DNA of 64,000 bases from Fimbriimonas ginsengisoli Gsoil 348 (lineage in GTDB: Bacteria; Armatimonadota; Fimbriimonadia; Fimbriimonadales; Fimbriimonadaceae): the NCBI RefSeq assembly GCF_000724625.1, contig NZ_CP007139.1, forward strand, positions 4,092,001 to 4,156,000. Reading direction: 5' to 3'. Below the pieces are notes generated by a model. It had not been told where the DNA came from. It did no database searches and saw nothing but the letters and a program-made list of their open reading frames with translations. This document shows positions 1 to 7,897 of this stretch, piece after piece. Position 1 is the stretch's first letter. Every line of letters starts with the position of its first letter. The translations under genes and the position numbers were made by a program.

Positions 1-669
1 AAACTGATCGTCGGGGCGACGAAGACGCCGGTCGTCGATGGAAGCGGACTCAAGCACACGTTGGAACGGGAGACGATCCGAACTCTGCAGAGCAGCGGTG
101 TCGTGGATTTTCACAAGAAGAAGGTCTTGCTCGTCTCGGCGGTCGACCGATTCGGTATGGCGCAAGCCCTTGTGGCGGCGGGGGCCGACGTCGTCTTCGG
201 AGACCTTATGTTTGGTGTCGGCTTGAACATCCCGCTTCGCACGACGGGCCAGCTCAAGGCGTTCGGCGGCACGTTGCTGCCGATCGTGACCCGCCTCCCG
301 TTCAAGTGGTTCTATCCGACGGGAGAGAAGCAGGAGCAGCGGACTCCAAAATTCACCAAAGCCTTTAAGTCGGCGGACGTCATCTGCGGAGATTGGCATT
401 ACATCCGCCGGTATGCCCCCGACGATTTGAGCGGCAAGACGATCATCACCCAGACCCTGAGAAAAGCCGACTTGGAGCTGCTCAAGAGCTGGCATGTGGA
501 CCGCGCGATTACCACCACGCCCGTGATCGGCGGCGAAACGTTCGCCACGAACGTCATGGAAGGTGTGGTCGTCGCTCTACTTGGCAAGCGCCCCGAAGAG
601 CTCACCGAGCGGGACTACCTGGACACGCTGGCGAAACTAGAGTGGAAACCTAACGTAATTCAGTTATAG
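1..669 (+). CDS. Quinate 5-dehydrogenase-type conserved protein (3' part)
   Basis: The reading frame is open from the first base, so the N-terminus lies outside the window; 222 codons are visible. It contains VDGSGLKHTLERET near the cut, then VLLVSAVDRFGMA, GADVVFGDLMFG and a C-terminal TTTPVIGGETFATNVMEG. I recognise this as the family usually labelled 'quinate 5-dehydrogenase' in Firmicutes, which tends to sit beside an AAR-like reductase, as here (7 bp gap). The reaction is not established to my knowledge, and the label should not be read as a shikimate-pathway role. The internal ATG-like starts are not needed because the frame continues upstream. Family membership is fairly sure; function is unknown. 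Confidence 0.7.
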   Translation, partial: KLIVGATKTPVVDGSGLKHTLERETIRTLQSSGVVDFHKKKVLLVSAVDRFGMAQALVAAGADVVFGDLMFGVGLNIPLRTTGQLKAFGGTLLPIVTRLPFKWFYPTGEKQEQRTPKFTKAFKSADVICGDWHYIRRYAPDDLSGKTIITQTLRKADLELLKSWHVDRAITTTPVIGGETFATNVMEGVVVALLGKRPEELTERDYLDTLAKLEWKPNVIQL

Positions 670-676
670 AGCCTTA

Positions 677-1819
677 ATGCCAACGCCGACCTCAGAACTC
701 CAAATGCCCTCCGCGAAAGTAGACGCCATGACCCGTTTCGGCTTCATCATTCATCCGCTTACGCCGAAACAGATTGCGAAGGCTTATCCGATCGCGCAGT
801 ATCTTCCGGACTCGGTCATCGAGTTTTTCAGCGCTCGCAAAGGGCCGAAACTGATGAGCGAGATCACGGGAGTCCGTTCCAAGACCGGGGCGGAAACGGA
901 AGGTTGGTTTATCGGATGTCCGCTTACACCGGACCAGATGCTGAAGAAGCTCCCGCTTGAGAAGGTTTACGAGCGGCTGGTTCAGTGCACCGATATGGCG
1001 GCCGAGCTTGGCGCCTCGCTCATCGGTCTGGGTGCGTTTACATCCGTCGTCGGCGACGGCGGCGTGACGATCCAGCAACGATCGAAGATCGGCGTGACCA
1101 CCGGGAACAGCTACACGGTCGCGACCGCGATCCAAGGGACGATCAAAGCCGCGCATCTTCTGGATATCGATTTGAAGAATGCGACGCTGGCGGTGGTTGG
1201 AGCCACCGGTTCCATCGGAAAGACCTGCGCCAGAATTCTCGCCCGGGACTTCGGCCGAACCATCCTCATCGGGCGCGATCCCGAACGCACTGCCGCTCTC
1301 GCGGCGGAGATCCCAAACTCGGAGCCGAGCACGGACGTGGGCGACATTAGGGAAGCGGACGTCGTGATTACTGTCAGCTCGGCGGGGAAGGAGCTGATTT
1401 TGCCGGAGCACCTGCGGCCCGGTTCGATCGTATGCGATGTCGCCCGACCGCGCGACGTTTCGGTTCGCGTGACCAAAGAGCGGCCGGACGTCCTCGTTAT
1501 CGAAGGGGGAATCGTACGGGTGCCGGGCAATGTGGAGTTCAACCTGAACTTCGGCTTTCCGGAGAAGACCGCCTACGCCTGCATGAGCGAAACCATGCTG
1601 CTTGCCCTAGAAGGCGATTCTAGCCTCTTCAATTTCACGTTGGGCAAGGACGTCACCGTCGAACAAGTCGACCAGATCAGCCGCTTGGCCGACAAACACG
1701 GCTTCGAGCTGGCCAGCTTCCGCTCCTTTGAGAAAGAGGTTAGCGACGACGCCATTCTCCGAGCCCGAAAAGCCCGCATCACCGCGCCGACCATCGCGCG
1801 GTCGAAGCCGGCGGTGTGA
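677..1819 (+). CDS. AAR-like long-chain acyl-ACP reductase (COG5322 family)
   Basis: This 380-residue protein resembles cyanobacterial acyl-ACP reductase (AAR), which reduces acyl-ACP or acyl-CoA to fatty aldehyde with NADPH. Visible motifs are LGAFTSVVGDGGVTI, TTGNSYTVA, a Rossmann nucleotide loop VVGATGSIG (residues 173-181), and AYACMSETMLLALEG, whose Cys (residue 302) lines up from memory with the thioester-forming Cys of Synechococcus AAR. The family is often labelled shikimate dehydrogenase or amino-acid dehydrogenase in databases. ATG 728 (MTRFGFIIHPL) matches the usual family N-terminus and is an alternative start that removes 17 residues. The gene follows its partner by 7 bp, probably in one operon. 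No aldehyde-deformylating oxygenase is present in this window. Substrate assignment is inference. Confidence 0.75.
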   Translation: MPTPTSELQMPSAKVDAMTRFGFIIHPLTPKQIAKAYPIAQYLPDSVIEFFSARKGPKLMSEITGVRSKTGAETEGWFIGCPLTPDQMLKKLPLEKVYERLVQCTDMAAELGASLIGLGAFTSVVGDGGVTIQQRSKIGVTTGNSYTVATAIQGTIKAAHLLDIDLKNATLAVVGATGSIGKTCARILARDFGRTILIGRDPERTAALAAEIPNSEPSTDVGDIREADVVITVSSAGKELILPEHLRPGSIVCDVARPRDVSVRVTKERPDVLVIEGGIVRVPGNVEFNLNFGFPEKTAYACMSETMLLALEGDSSLFNFTLGKDVTVEQVDQISRLADKHGFELASFRSFEKEVSDDAILRARKARITAPTIARSKPAV

Positions 1820-1882
1820 GGGGGTTGAGGCGTTGCGGCGTTAAGGCGTTACCCTATTTCCAACGCCCTAGCGCCTGAAATC
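1820..1882. repeat. Inverted GGCGTT repeat between convergent genes
   Basis: Three tandem GGCGTT-type units (about 1828-1852) face CAACGCCCTAGCGCC (about 1861-1876), giving an imperfect hairpin exactly where the acyl-ACP reductase and the YjbR-like gene converge. It belongs to the same short-repeat family seen near 9206, 9729, 35317 and 54446. It may act as a two-way terminator. The right arm runs a few bases into the end of the minus-strand gene. Confidence 0.6.
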
Positions 1883-2218
1883 CTCAAGCATTTTCTTCGA
1901 CGCCTTTTCCTTCCAAGCCTTCTCGATCAAGCGCGAGAGCTCGTCGGGATCGACGTTAGAGAGGCGGGCGAGGACGGCTGGGTAGCCGCTGTAATGATCG
2001 GTCTGAAAATAGACGTCTGGGGCGGTCTGCATCAGAAAGGCTTTCTCGTCCGAATCGCAGAGCAACACCGCTACATCCGGCTCCTTGAGACGGATAAGCA
2101 TCTTGCCACGAACCTTGAGCGCAACCGTGCCCCAGCTAAGCCCCTCCTCGACTCCCGGCCATTTGGCCCGCTGCCAAACTGCCCGAACCACTTCAAAACC
2201 ATCTTCAAGGTTAGACAT
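1868..2218 (-). CDS. MmcQ/YjbR family protein
   Basis: A 116-residue protein with the YjbR/MmcQ (double-wing DNA-binding fold) pattern: an early WPGVEEGLSWGT, a central strand region KVRGKMLIRLKE, and a C-terminal helix LSRLIEKAWKEKASKK. Members are small, cytosolic and of unknown physiological role; some annotations call them DNA-binding. Length is normal for the family. It is the last gene of a minus-strand run (lipoprotein, LemA, HEAT protein, this gene) and is 46 bp downstream of the HEAT gene. The ATG at 2218 is the natural start. Family call is good; function is open. Confidence 0.75.
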   Translation of the reverse strand: MSNLEDGFEVVRAVWQRAKWPGVEEGLSWGTVALKVRGKMLIRLKEPDVAVLLCDSDEKAFLMQTAPDVYFQTDHYSGYPAVLARLSNVDPDELSRLIEKAWKEKASKKMLEDFRR

Positions 2219-2264
2219 CGCGTTAAGCTCCGTGCGAAATTATCTCAAGAACCACGGCGTGACG

Positions 2265-3557
2265 TCATGCGCCCGACAATCGAAGTCGCCGAGCGGCGAA
2301 GCCGCCGACGGTTGGGTCTTTGGCTAATTCTCGGAGCTTTGCGACTCCTTCGGGAGTCGTGGCCAAGGCTCTCATGAGAGCGTCGGTCTCCTCACCGTTC
2401 GCGGTCGACTTTGCCGCCGCGGCGATAGCCGCAACCAAACCAGGACGGTTCTCGGCCGCTCGGGCGGCAGCGAGGCGAACTTCGGGGGTTCGTAAGAACC
2501 GGTCGATGTAGCCGTCCGCTTCCGGCGTGTGGACTCCGGCGGCGACCTTTAAACCGTCGGCTACGGAGGGAGCCGACGAAATCGCGGCATTTCCAGCGAG
2601 CTGAAGGGCTGAGATCACCGAATCTTGGATCTGCGGGTCGTCGGTTTTTAGGAGATTCCACAGGGTGGAAACCGCCATACGGTCGCCTATGCGCCCTAGC
2701 CCAAGCATCGCCTGGGCCCGCCGCGGGCCGGCTACGGTTAAGTCCGTGGCTTCCTTCGTAAGCAGCGGCTCGGTTGCCGGGTCGCCGACGCCGGCGAGCG
2801 CCGACAAGTAGCCGAATCGCTCGTCCCCTTCCGATTTGGAATAGAGTTCCATGATCGCCGGGACCGCTTCCTTCGCTCCCAATTTTCCGAGGGCGTCGGC
2901 CGCCGCCAGACGCACGTCCTTATCCTTCTCGCGGAGCATGGGGAGAAGGAACGAAACCGAGCTGGAGCCATTCGCCACCAGATACGCGGCGGCGTTGGAC
3001 CGAGCTTCCGGAGTTTTAAGCGCCGTCGCCACCGCCGGCAAAGCCGGCGCCCCGACTGCCTTGAGGGCGCTCGCCACCGCGAACTGCTGCAAGCTCCCGG
3101 CTACCGTGAGCTGGTTCGCGACCGCCTCGGGATGGGCCTTTCCGATCCGAACCAACGACGCGGTCAAGGCAACCCGCGCTTTCGCGTCGAACGATCCCAA
3201 CAGCTTTCCGATAAGGGTGCCGAGCTTCGGATCATCGTAATCGCCGATCCGCGTCGCCATGGTCAGTCGTTGCGAAGGAGTAAGCCCTTTAAAGAAGAGC
3301 GCGATATCCGGACGGTCCGCCGCGGTGGCAAAGAAATCCCGCTGAGCCGAACCTACCGGCCCCGTGGCCAAAGCGACGTCGTGACTTTGGTTGTAGCCGT
3401 TGTAAACCGCCAAAGTCGCCCCCACGGCGATCATAAACAGCAAGCTGCGCAACGTTCGCTGCAAACGGCTACGCGGCTTTTTGGGGGCCGGAGATGTGGC
3501 CTGTGGCGTGTGACCTGTGGACTGATCGGAGTGATGAGCCTTAGATGATCCTTTCAT
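2265..3557 (-). CDS. Membrane-anchored HEAT-repeat protein
   Basis: 430 residues. After a polar N-terminus rich in His, Ser, Thr and Pro comes one membrane segment (LLFMIAVGATLAVYNGY, about residues 38-55), then HEAT/PBS-lyase-like helical repeats such as DVRLAAADALGKLGAKEAV and RRAQAMLGLGRIGD. Such proteins are scaffolds; no catalytic residues are seen. It lies 46 bp downstream of lemA and is probably cotranscribed with it. Residues about 12-22 are encoded by one arm of a repeat whose inverted partner lies just upstream of the start (3567-3595), so the true start could be further inside, for example a TTG before the membrane segment. Binding partner unknown. Confidence 0.7.
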   Translation of the reverse strand: MKGSSKAHHSDQSTGHTPQATSPAPKKPRSRLQRTLRSLLFMIAVGATLAVYNGYNQSHDVALATGPVGSAQRDFFATAADRPDIALFFKGLTPSQRLTMATRIGDYDDPKLGTLIGKLLGSFDAKARVALTASLVRIGKAHPEAVANQLTVAGSLQQFAVASALKAVGAPALPAVATALKTPEARSNAAAYLVANGSSSVSFLLPMLREKDKDVRLAAADALGKLGAKEAVPAIMELYSKSEGDERFGYLSALAGVGDPATEPLLTKEATDLTVAGPRRAQAMLGLGRIGDRMAVSTLWNLLKTDDPQIQDSVISALQLAGNAAISSAPSVADGLKVAAGVHTPEADGYIDRFLRTPEVRLAAARAAENRPGLVAAIAAAAKSTANGEETDALMRALATTPEGVAKLRELAKDPTVGGFAARRLRLSGA

Positions 3558-3595
3558 CCCTCAATCCACGAGCCACACGCCACAGTCCACATCCC
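3494..3595. repeat. Inverted TGTGGACTGTGG-type repeat across a start codon
   Basis: GTGGCCTGTGGCGTGTGACC at about 3496-3515 (continuing to 3525) faces its near reverse complement at about 3568-3592 (CCACGAGCCACACGCCACAG and onward). The HEAT gene start codon (3555-3557) lies in the loop. Related sequence recurs at 16110-16192 and 30221-30322. Folded in mRNA, the pair would place the translation start in a stem-loop. Confidence 0.6.
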
Positions 3596-3603
3596 CATGC
3601 GCG

Positions 3604-4158
3604 TCAGAACTGAACCTTTACGTTCTCTCGTTGAATCGCGTCCTCGATCTCGAACAGCTCTTGAGGCTTGAAGCCTCCGGAGGTGGCGAAGATGCTGGAG
3701 GGGAATGACTCGATCCGGGTGTTGTAAGCGGTGACGATGTCGTTGTAGTACTGGCGGGCGAACGAGATCTTATTCTCGGTGCTCTTCAGCTCCTCTTGGA
3801 GCGAGAGCATGTTCTGGTTCGACCGAAGCTCCGGATACGACTCGGAGATCGCCATGATGCCGCCCAGAACCGAGCTGAGCTGCGATTCCGCCGCCGCCTT
3901 CTCCCCGACGCCACGAGCCGCCATGGCCTGGTTGCGGGCCTGGATTACCTTTTCGAGCGTGTCTTGCTCGTGCTTCATGTAACCCTTCACCGTCTCCACG
4001 AGGTTCGGGATCAAGTCGTAGCGACGCTTGAGCTGCACGTCGATCTGGCCGAACGCGTTTTGGGTCTGCCGGCGTAGCGACACCAGCCCGTTGTATTGCG
4101 CCACCCCGTACACCACGAGAAGGGCGAGAATGACGATTAGAACGATCACTGCGGTCAT
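3604..4158 (-). CDS. lemA: LemA family protein
   Basis: 184 residues with one N-terminal membrane helix (VIVLIVILALLVVYGVAQYN), then the LemA helical bundle: YNGLVSLRRQTQNAFGQIDV, LKRRYDLIPNLVETVKGYM, a central QLSSVLGGIMAISESYPELR, and the conserved C-terminal ARQYYNDIVTAYNTRIESFP. The fold places a helical domain outside the inner membrane; the role is poorly known. Length and motif order are typical. The start ATG at 4158 gives the normal family N-terminus. It sits between a lipoprotein gene upstream (58 bp) and the HEAT protein downstream, so these three may be one envelope-related operon. Confidence 0.92.
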   Translation of the reverse strand: MTAVIVLIVILALLVVYGVAQYNGLVSLRRQTQNAFGQIDVQLKRRYDLIPNLVETVKGYMKHEQDTLEKVIQARNQAMAARGVGEKAAAESQLSSVLGGIMAISESYPELRSNQNMLSLQEELKSTENKISFARQYYNDIVTAYNTRIESFPSSIFATSGGFKPQELFEIEDAIQRENVKVQF

Positions 4159-4215
4159 CGAGTTGCTCCCAGAGTTCTGTGCACCTGTCTGTCTACCGAT
4201 ACGGACGATTGAGGG

Positions 4216-4629
4216 CTACCGTTGCGATTCACGCTTCAACGTGACCGGTTCGCCCCCTTCCTCGCTGAAGGTTACCGTCCCATCCTTGTTTCCTTTCAGC
4301 CTCGCCGATTTGATCGCGTCGCGCACGTCCTGCGGTTGGCGGTCGAGCGGGCGGTCGAGCATGGTGTCCGGCTTCAGCACCAAGTCCGAACCGTCGTGTT
4401 GCACCGGCCCGGCGAACGAGATCCCTTGGTCGAACATCTCGAACCGGCCCTCGTTATCGATCTTCACCGTGACCCGTTTCAGCGTGTTCACCACATCCGG
4501 ATTCGCCCCCTGCTGCGCCTGGACTTCACGTTGACCGGTCCATTTTCCGGCGAACTGGAATCGATCTCCGCACCCCAAAAGGACGAAGACGACCGCCGCG
4601 AAAGATATACTTCGGGCGATGGCCGTCAT
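4216..4629 (-). CDS. Putative lipoprotein
   Basis: Starting at ATG 4629 gives 137 residues with a lipoprotein signal peptide: a hydrophobic stretch ending in VFVLLGCGD, where LLGC is the lipobox. A longer reading frame goes upstream to 4689, but the signal peptide only works with the inner start. The mature part is a small polar domain (FAGKWTGQ, then VTVKIDNEGRFEMFD, and a C-terminal DGTVTFSEEGG), looking like a small beta domain of the kind that measures a 'growth/threshold' fold, but I do not recognise a family. Its first codons overlap the first codons of divergently transcribed purL by 11 bp, so the two promoters must lie inside each other's coding region. Confidence 0.65.
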   Translation of the reverse strand: MTAIARSISFAAVVFVLLGCGDRFQFAGKWTGQREVQAQQGANPDVVNTLKRVTVKIDNEGRFEMFDQGISFAGPVQHDGSDLVLKPDTMLDRPLDRQPQDVRDAIKSARLKGNKDGTVTFSEEGGEPVTLKRESQR

Positions 4630-6853
4630 CACTCCCGAAGTGTACACGTCGATGGGACTCAACGCCGACGAGTACGCGCTGATCCTCACCCTTCTTGGCC
4701 GCGAACCCTCTTACACCGAACTCGGAATGTTCGCCGTAATGTGGAGCGAGCACTGCGGATACAAATATTCCCGCCCGGTCCTCGCCTACTTCAAGCAATA
4801 CAAAGAGGCGATGGAAGGGGACGGTCTCGAGAACGCCGGCATCGTCGATATCGGCGAAGGGCTCGGGGTGACCATGAAGGTCGAGTCCCACAACCACCCT
4901 TCGGCGGTCGAGCCATACCAAGGCGCGGCCACTGGAGTCGGCGGCATCATTCGAGATATCTTGACGATGGGCGCCCGCCCGATCGCCGGGCTCAACTCGC
5001 TCCGCTTCGGGCCGATCCGGGACGGGGAGGGCGAGCCGTCGGTTATCGAGCGGAACCGGTACCTTTTCGAGCACGTGGTTGCGGGGATCGCCGGCTATGG
5101 CAACTGCGTCGGCGTGCCGACGGTCGCCGGGGAAGTGAATTTTCACCCCCGCTATAGCGGGAATCCGCTCGTGAACGCGATGTGCGTCGGGGTGCTTCGT
5201 CTCGACGAGGTGACGACGGCGGGGGCGACGGGAACCGGAAATCCGGTGATTTACCTCGGATCGGCGACCGGCAAGGACGGCATCCACGGCGCGACCTTCG
5301 CCAGCGATGCCCTCGGCGAAGATAACGAGGCAAAGCGCCCGAACGTCCAGATCGGCGACCCGTTCGCGGAAAAGCTTCTAATCGAGGCGACCCTGGAGGC
5401 GCTCAAGACCGGCGCGATCGTGGCGATCCAAGATATGGGCGCCGCCGGCCTGACCTGTTCGACCATCGAAATGGCGAGCAAGGGGGAAGTCGGCATGACT
5501 GTGGACCTCGACCTCGTTCCGATGCGCGAAGACGACATGACCGGCTACGAGCTGATGCTTAGCGAGAGCCAGGAGCGGATGCTGTGCGTCGCCGAGAAGG
5601 GGCGAGAAGGGGAAGTCCTCGACGTCTTCCGTAAGTGGGGGCTCAAAGCCGAGGTCATCGGCCACGTTACGGACGATGGGATCGTGACGGTAACCCGTCA
5701 CGGACGGATCGAGGCCCAGGTGGATCCAAAGCTGCTCACCGACCACTGCCCGGTTTACAAGAGCCGGATCGAGGAACCGGAGTATTTCCGCCGCGCCGCC
5801 AACTTCGACCCATCCCAACTTCCCGAAGTCGATCTTCGGGCTGCGCTCCTAAAGCTGCTCTCGTCACCCGATGTGGCGAGCAAGCGGTGGGTGTTCGAGC
5901 AATACGACCAGCAGGTTCAAACGCAAACCTCCCTCGCCTTCGGCGCGGGTGATGCCGCGGTGTTGGCCCCTCGGGGGACCAAGAAGGGACTGGCGCTTAA
6001 GATAGACGGGAACGCCCGCCAAGCCTATCTGCACCCGTACCGAGGCGGCTTGCTCGCGGTAGTGGAAGCGGCCCGTAACGTCGCTTGCACCGGGGCCAAG
6101 CCAACGGCGGTAACCGACGGCCTGAACTTCGGCAACCCGACTTATCCGCACGTGTATTGGCAGTTCGACCGCGCGGTGAAAGGGATCGCCGATGCCGCCG
6201 AAGCGATGGGAACGCCGGTTATCAGCGGCAACGTCAGCTTCTACAACGAGAGCGATCTCGGAGAAGTCCCGCCCACTCCCCTGATCGGCATGCTCGGGAT
6301 TCTCGAGGATGTCAACCAGCGGGTCGGCTTGGCCCCTCAATCGCCCACCAATCTCTTTCTCTTGGAAATAGCCGAGCTCGAGGCGGGGCAAGCCGGGCTT
6401 GGGGCGAGCCTGTTCCTTTCCGAGCTGCACGATCGCGAGGACGGCTATCCCGAGGCTCCGTTCCTAGACGGCGAGCGGCGGATTCAGCAGGCTTTGGTCG
6501 ACGGTGTAGCTGCCGGCGTCATCCTCTCCGCCCACGATTCGAGTGAAGGCGGGCTTGCCGTCGCGCTGGCGGAGATCGCCCTCCACAGCGGTGTTTCCGC
6601 CGCGCTTCCGGAGGGGCCGACATTGGCCGCAGCGCTCTTCGGAGAGATTCCAGGCCGAGTCGTGGTCGGCGCTTCGGACGCGTCCAAGATCGAGTCGCTC
6701 GCCACCCACCACCAACTCCGCCTTACCCGGCTCGGCACCTACGGAAGCGGGGAAGGATTGCGGCTAACTCTGGGAGGTCTCGACCTCGCATGGAGTTCGG
6801 AAGAGCTCCGCACCGCCTACGAATCCGCGATCCCGCAGGTGATGATCCACTGA
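4619..6853 (+). CDS. purL: Phosphoribosylformylglycinamidine synthase, large subunit (PurL)
   Basis: 744 residues, the length of the small Bacillus-type PurL that works with PurS and PurQ. It converts FGAR to FGAM using ATP and ammonia from PurQ in purine synthesis. Motifs: an N-terminal GREPSYTELGMFAVMWSEHC, the FGAR-binding VESHNHPSAVEPYQGAATG, the metal/ATP region GAAGLTCSTIEMASKG, then the second AIRS-like half with LNFGNPTYP and SGNVSFYNES, and a C-terminal AHDSSEGGLAVALAE. The ATG at 4619 is kept because family members carry about ten residues before the MG[VL]-D/N-DE-ALI motif. It overlaps a divergent lipoprotein start. purS and purQ are not in the window. Confidence 0.96.
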   Translation: MAVITPEVYTSMGLNADEYALILTLLGREPSYTELGMFAVMWSEHCGYKYSRPVLAYFKQYKEAMEGDGLENAGIVDIGEGLGVTMKVESHNHPSAVEPYQGAATGVGGIIRDILTMGARPIAGLNSLRFGPIRDGEGEPSVIERNRYLFEHVVAGIAGYGNCVGVPTVAGEVNFHPRYSGNPLVNAMCVGVLRLDEVTTAGATGTGNPVIYLGSATGKDGIHGATFASDALGEDNEAKRPNVQIGDPFAEKLLIEATLEALKTGAIVAIQDMGAAGLTCSTIEMASKGEVGMTVDLDLVPMREDDMTGYELMLSESQERMLCVAEKGREGEVLDVFRKWGLKAEVIGHVTDDGIVTVTRHGRIEAQVDPKLLTDHCPVYKSRIEEPEYFRRAANFDPSQLPEVDLRAALLKLLSSPDVASKRWVFEQYDQQVQTQTSLAFGAGDAAVLAPRGTKKGLALKIDGNARQAYLHPYRGGLLAVVEAARNVACTGAKPTAVTDGLNFGNPTYPHVYWQFDRAVKGIADAAEAMGTPVISGNVSFYNESDLGEVPPTPLIGMLGILEDVNQRVGLAPQSPTNLFLLEIAELEAGQAGLGASLFLSELHDREDGYPEAPFLDGERRIQQALVDGVAAGVILSAHDSSEGGLAVALAEIALHSGVSAALPEGPTLAAALFGEIPGRVVVGASDASKIESLATHHQLRLTRLGTYGSGEGLRLTLGGLDLAWSSEELRTAYESAIPQVMIH

Positions 6854-6883
6854 GGTTGAGAGCCTTGGGTAGCCTCGTCTGCC

Positions 6884-7783
6884 ATGCTTGCCGCCCCTTC
6901 TGACGACCAGGTAAGGGCCATTTTGCGCAAGCATGGCCTTCCAGATGAAGTCGTGGTCGAACGCTCGGCGCACGAAGGTTCCGTCAATCACGTTCGGATG
7001 GCGGGTGACTACTGCGTCCGGCTGCTCAAGGAGCCGAACTATGCGAGCGACATTTGGACCGAGTCGGTCGCCGCCCCGGCGGTTAGGGCTTCGGGAGTAA
7101 AGACACCGGAACTGATCGCCTTCGATCCGGCCGCGGACCACTTTCCCGGCCTCGTTACTATTTATCGACGAGAGACGGGGGATGTTTTGGGCCAGTTCCG
7201 GGCTCCGGTCGATCTCGCCGGCATCTATCGGGAGCTCGGCGAGCAAATCGGGATCTGGCATCGAGGCGTGCGGCGCATCGAAGACCCGTTAGACCGTCTC
7301 GATAAGCCCGAGCTCGGAAGTATCCGGCAAGGGCTCGTAAGAAACTCCGTTCGGATGAGCCAGGCCGAAATCCAGTGGGCGGACAACCAGATCTCGCGAC
7401 TCGAGGCGGCCGGCCCCGGTCCGCGCGGCTTTGTCCACTGGGATCTGCACGCCCACAACGTCCTGATCTCGAGTGGACGCCTCTCGTCGATCCTCGATTG
7501 GGGGGATTCGGGCTGGGGAGACGCCGCTATCAACTTTCATTGCCTTCCGGCTCAGTATCTGCCGGAAGCGCTGGACGGGTTTGGCGACCCGACTCCCGAA
7601 CTGTTCGCCCGATGCCTGCTCGGCGTCCTCGGCTACGCAATGAACGATATCCACCGTCCCGACGACACGCTCCAGCCGTACCGGAACAGCGGCCACCGAC
7701 GGTGGAGAAGCCTTCAAGCGCTGTACCAGCGCGACCTGCCCCCGGAGTGGCGCCGATGGATGAGCCCCCAGCTTCAAACGTAG
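6884..7783 (+). CDS. Aminoglycoside phosphotransferase-fold kinase
   Basis: 299 residues with the APH/choline-kinase fold. The catalytic loop is FVHWDLHAHNVL (Brenner-type H-x-D-x4-N, about residues 185-196), followed by the metal-binding LDWGDSGWGD. The N-terminal lobe has EGSVNHVRMAGDYCVRLLKE. Such enzymes phosphorylate small hydroxylated molecules, and the natural substrate here cannot be told; it should not be taken as antibiotic resistance. It starts 30 bp after purL and may be cotranscribed. Its stop codon (TAG 7781-7783) lies inside the left arm of a perfect 24-bp inverted repeat, so the last codons and the stop may have been supplied by the repeat. Confidence 0.8.
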   Translation: MLAAPSDDQVRAILRKHGLPDEVVVERSAHEGSVNHVRMAGDYCVRLLKEPNYASDIWTESVAAPAVRASGVKTPELIAFDPAADHFPGLVTIYRRETGDVLGQFRAPVDLAGIYRELGEQIGIWHRGVRRIEDPLDRLDKPELGSIRQGLVRNSVRMSQAEIQWADNQISRLEAAGPGPRGFVHWDLHAHNVLISSGRLSSILDWGDSGWGDAAINFHCLPAQYLPEALDGFGDPTPELFARCLLGVLGYAMNDIHRPDDTLQPYRNSGHRRWRSLQALYQRDLPPEWRRWMSPQLQT

Positions 7784-7840
7784 CATCGGCTCCCAGCCGA
7801 TGAACGGTTCGAGGGATCATCGGCTGGGAGCCGATGCTAC
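7780..7840. repeat. Perfect 24-bp inverted repeat (REP-like, GTAGCATCGGCTCCC type)
   Basis: Left arm 7780-7803 and right arm 7817-7840 are exact reverse complements, with a 13-base loop. Each arm also contains its own small palindrome (ATCGGCTCCCAGCCGAT). The same arm recurs once at 11552-11576. It follows the phosphotransferase directly and contains its stop codon. A strong stem-loop here could end transcription or protect the 3' end, although no T-run follows. Confidence 0.85.
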
Positions 7841-7897
7841 GGGGCCAAGGTATCATAGGCTTTGGGCCCGCAGCTCCTGCGGGCCCTGTGTGCGTAT

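Noticed and set aside
692-1411. Long minus-strand frame opposite the acyl-ACP reductase
   Set aside because: Arg/Asp-rich composition typical of the antisense of GC-rich genes; the plus strand has clear motifs.
4222-5157. 311-residue plus frame across the lipoprotein and purL
   Set aside because: Arg-rich, no motif, overlaps two supported genes.
6884-7783. Antibiotic resistance gene
   Set aside because: The APH fold is shared by many small-molecule kinases; nothing points to an aminoglycoside substrate.
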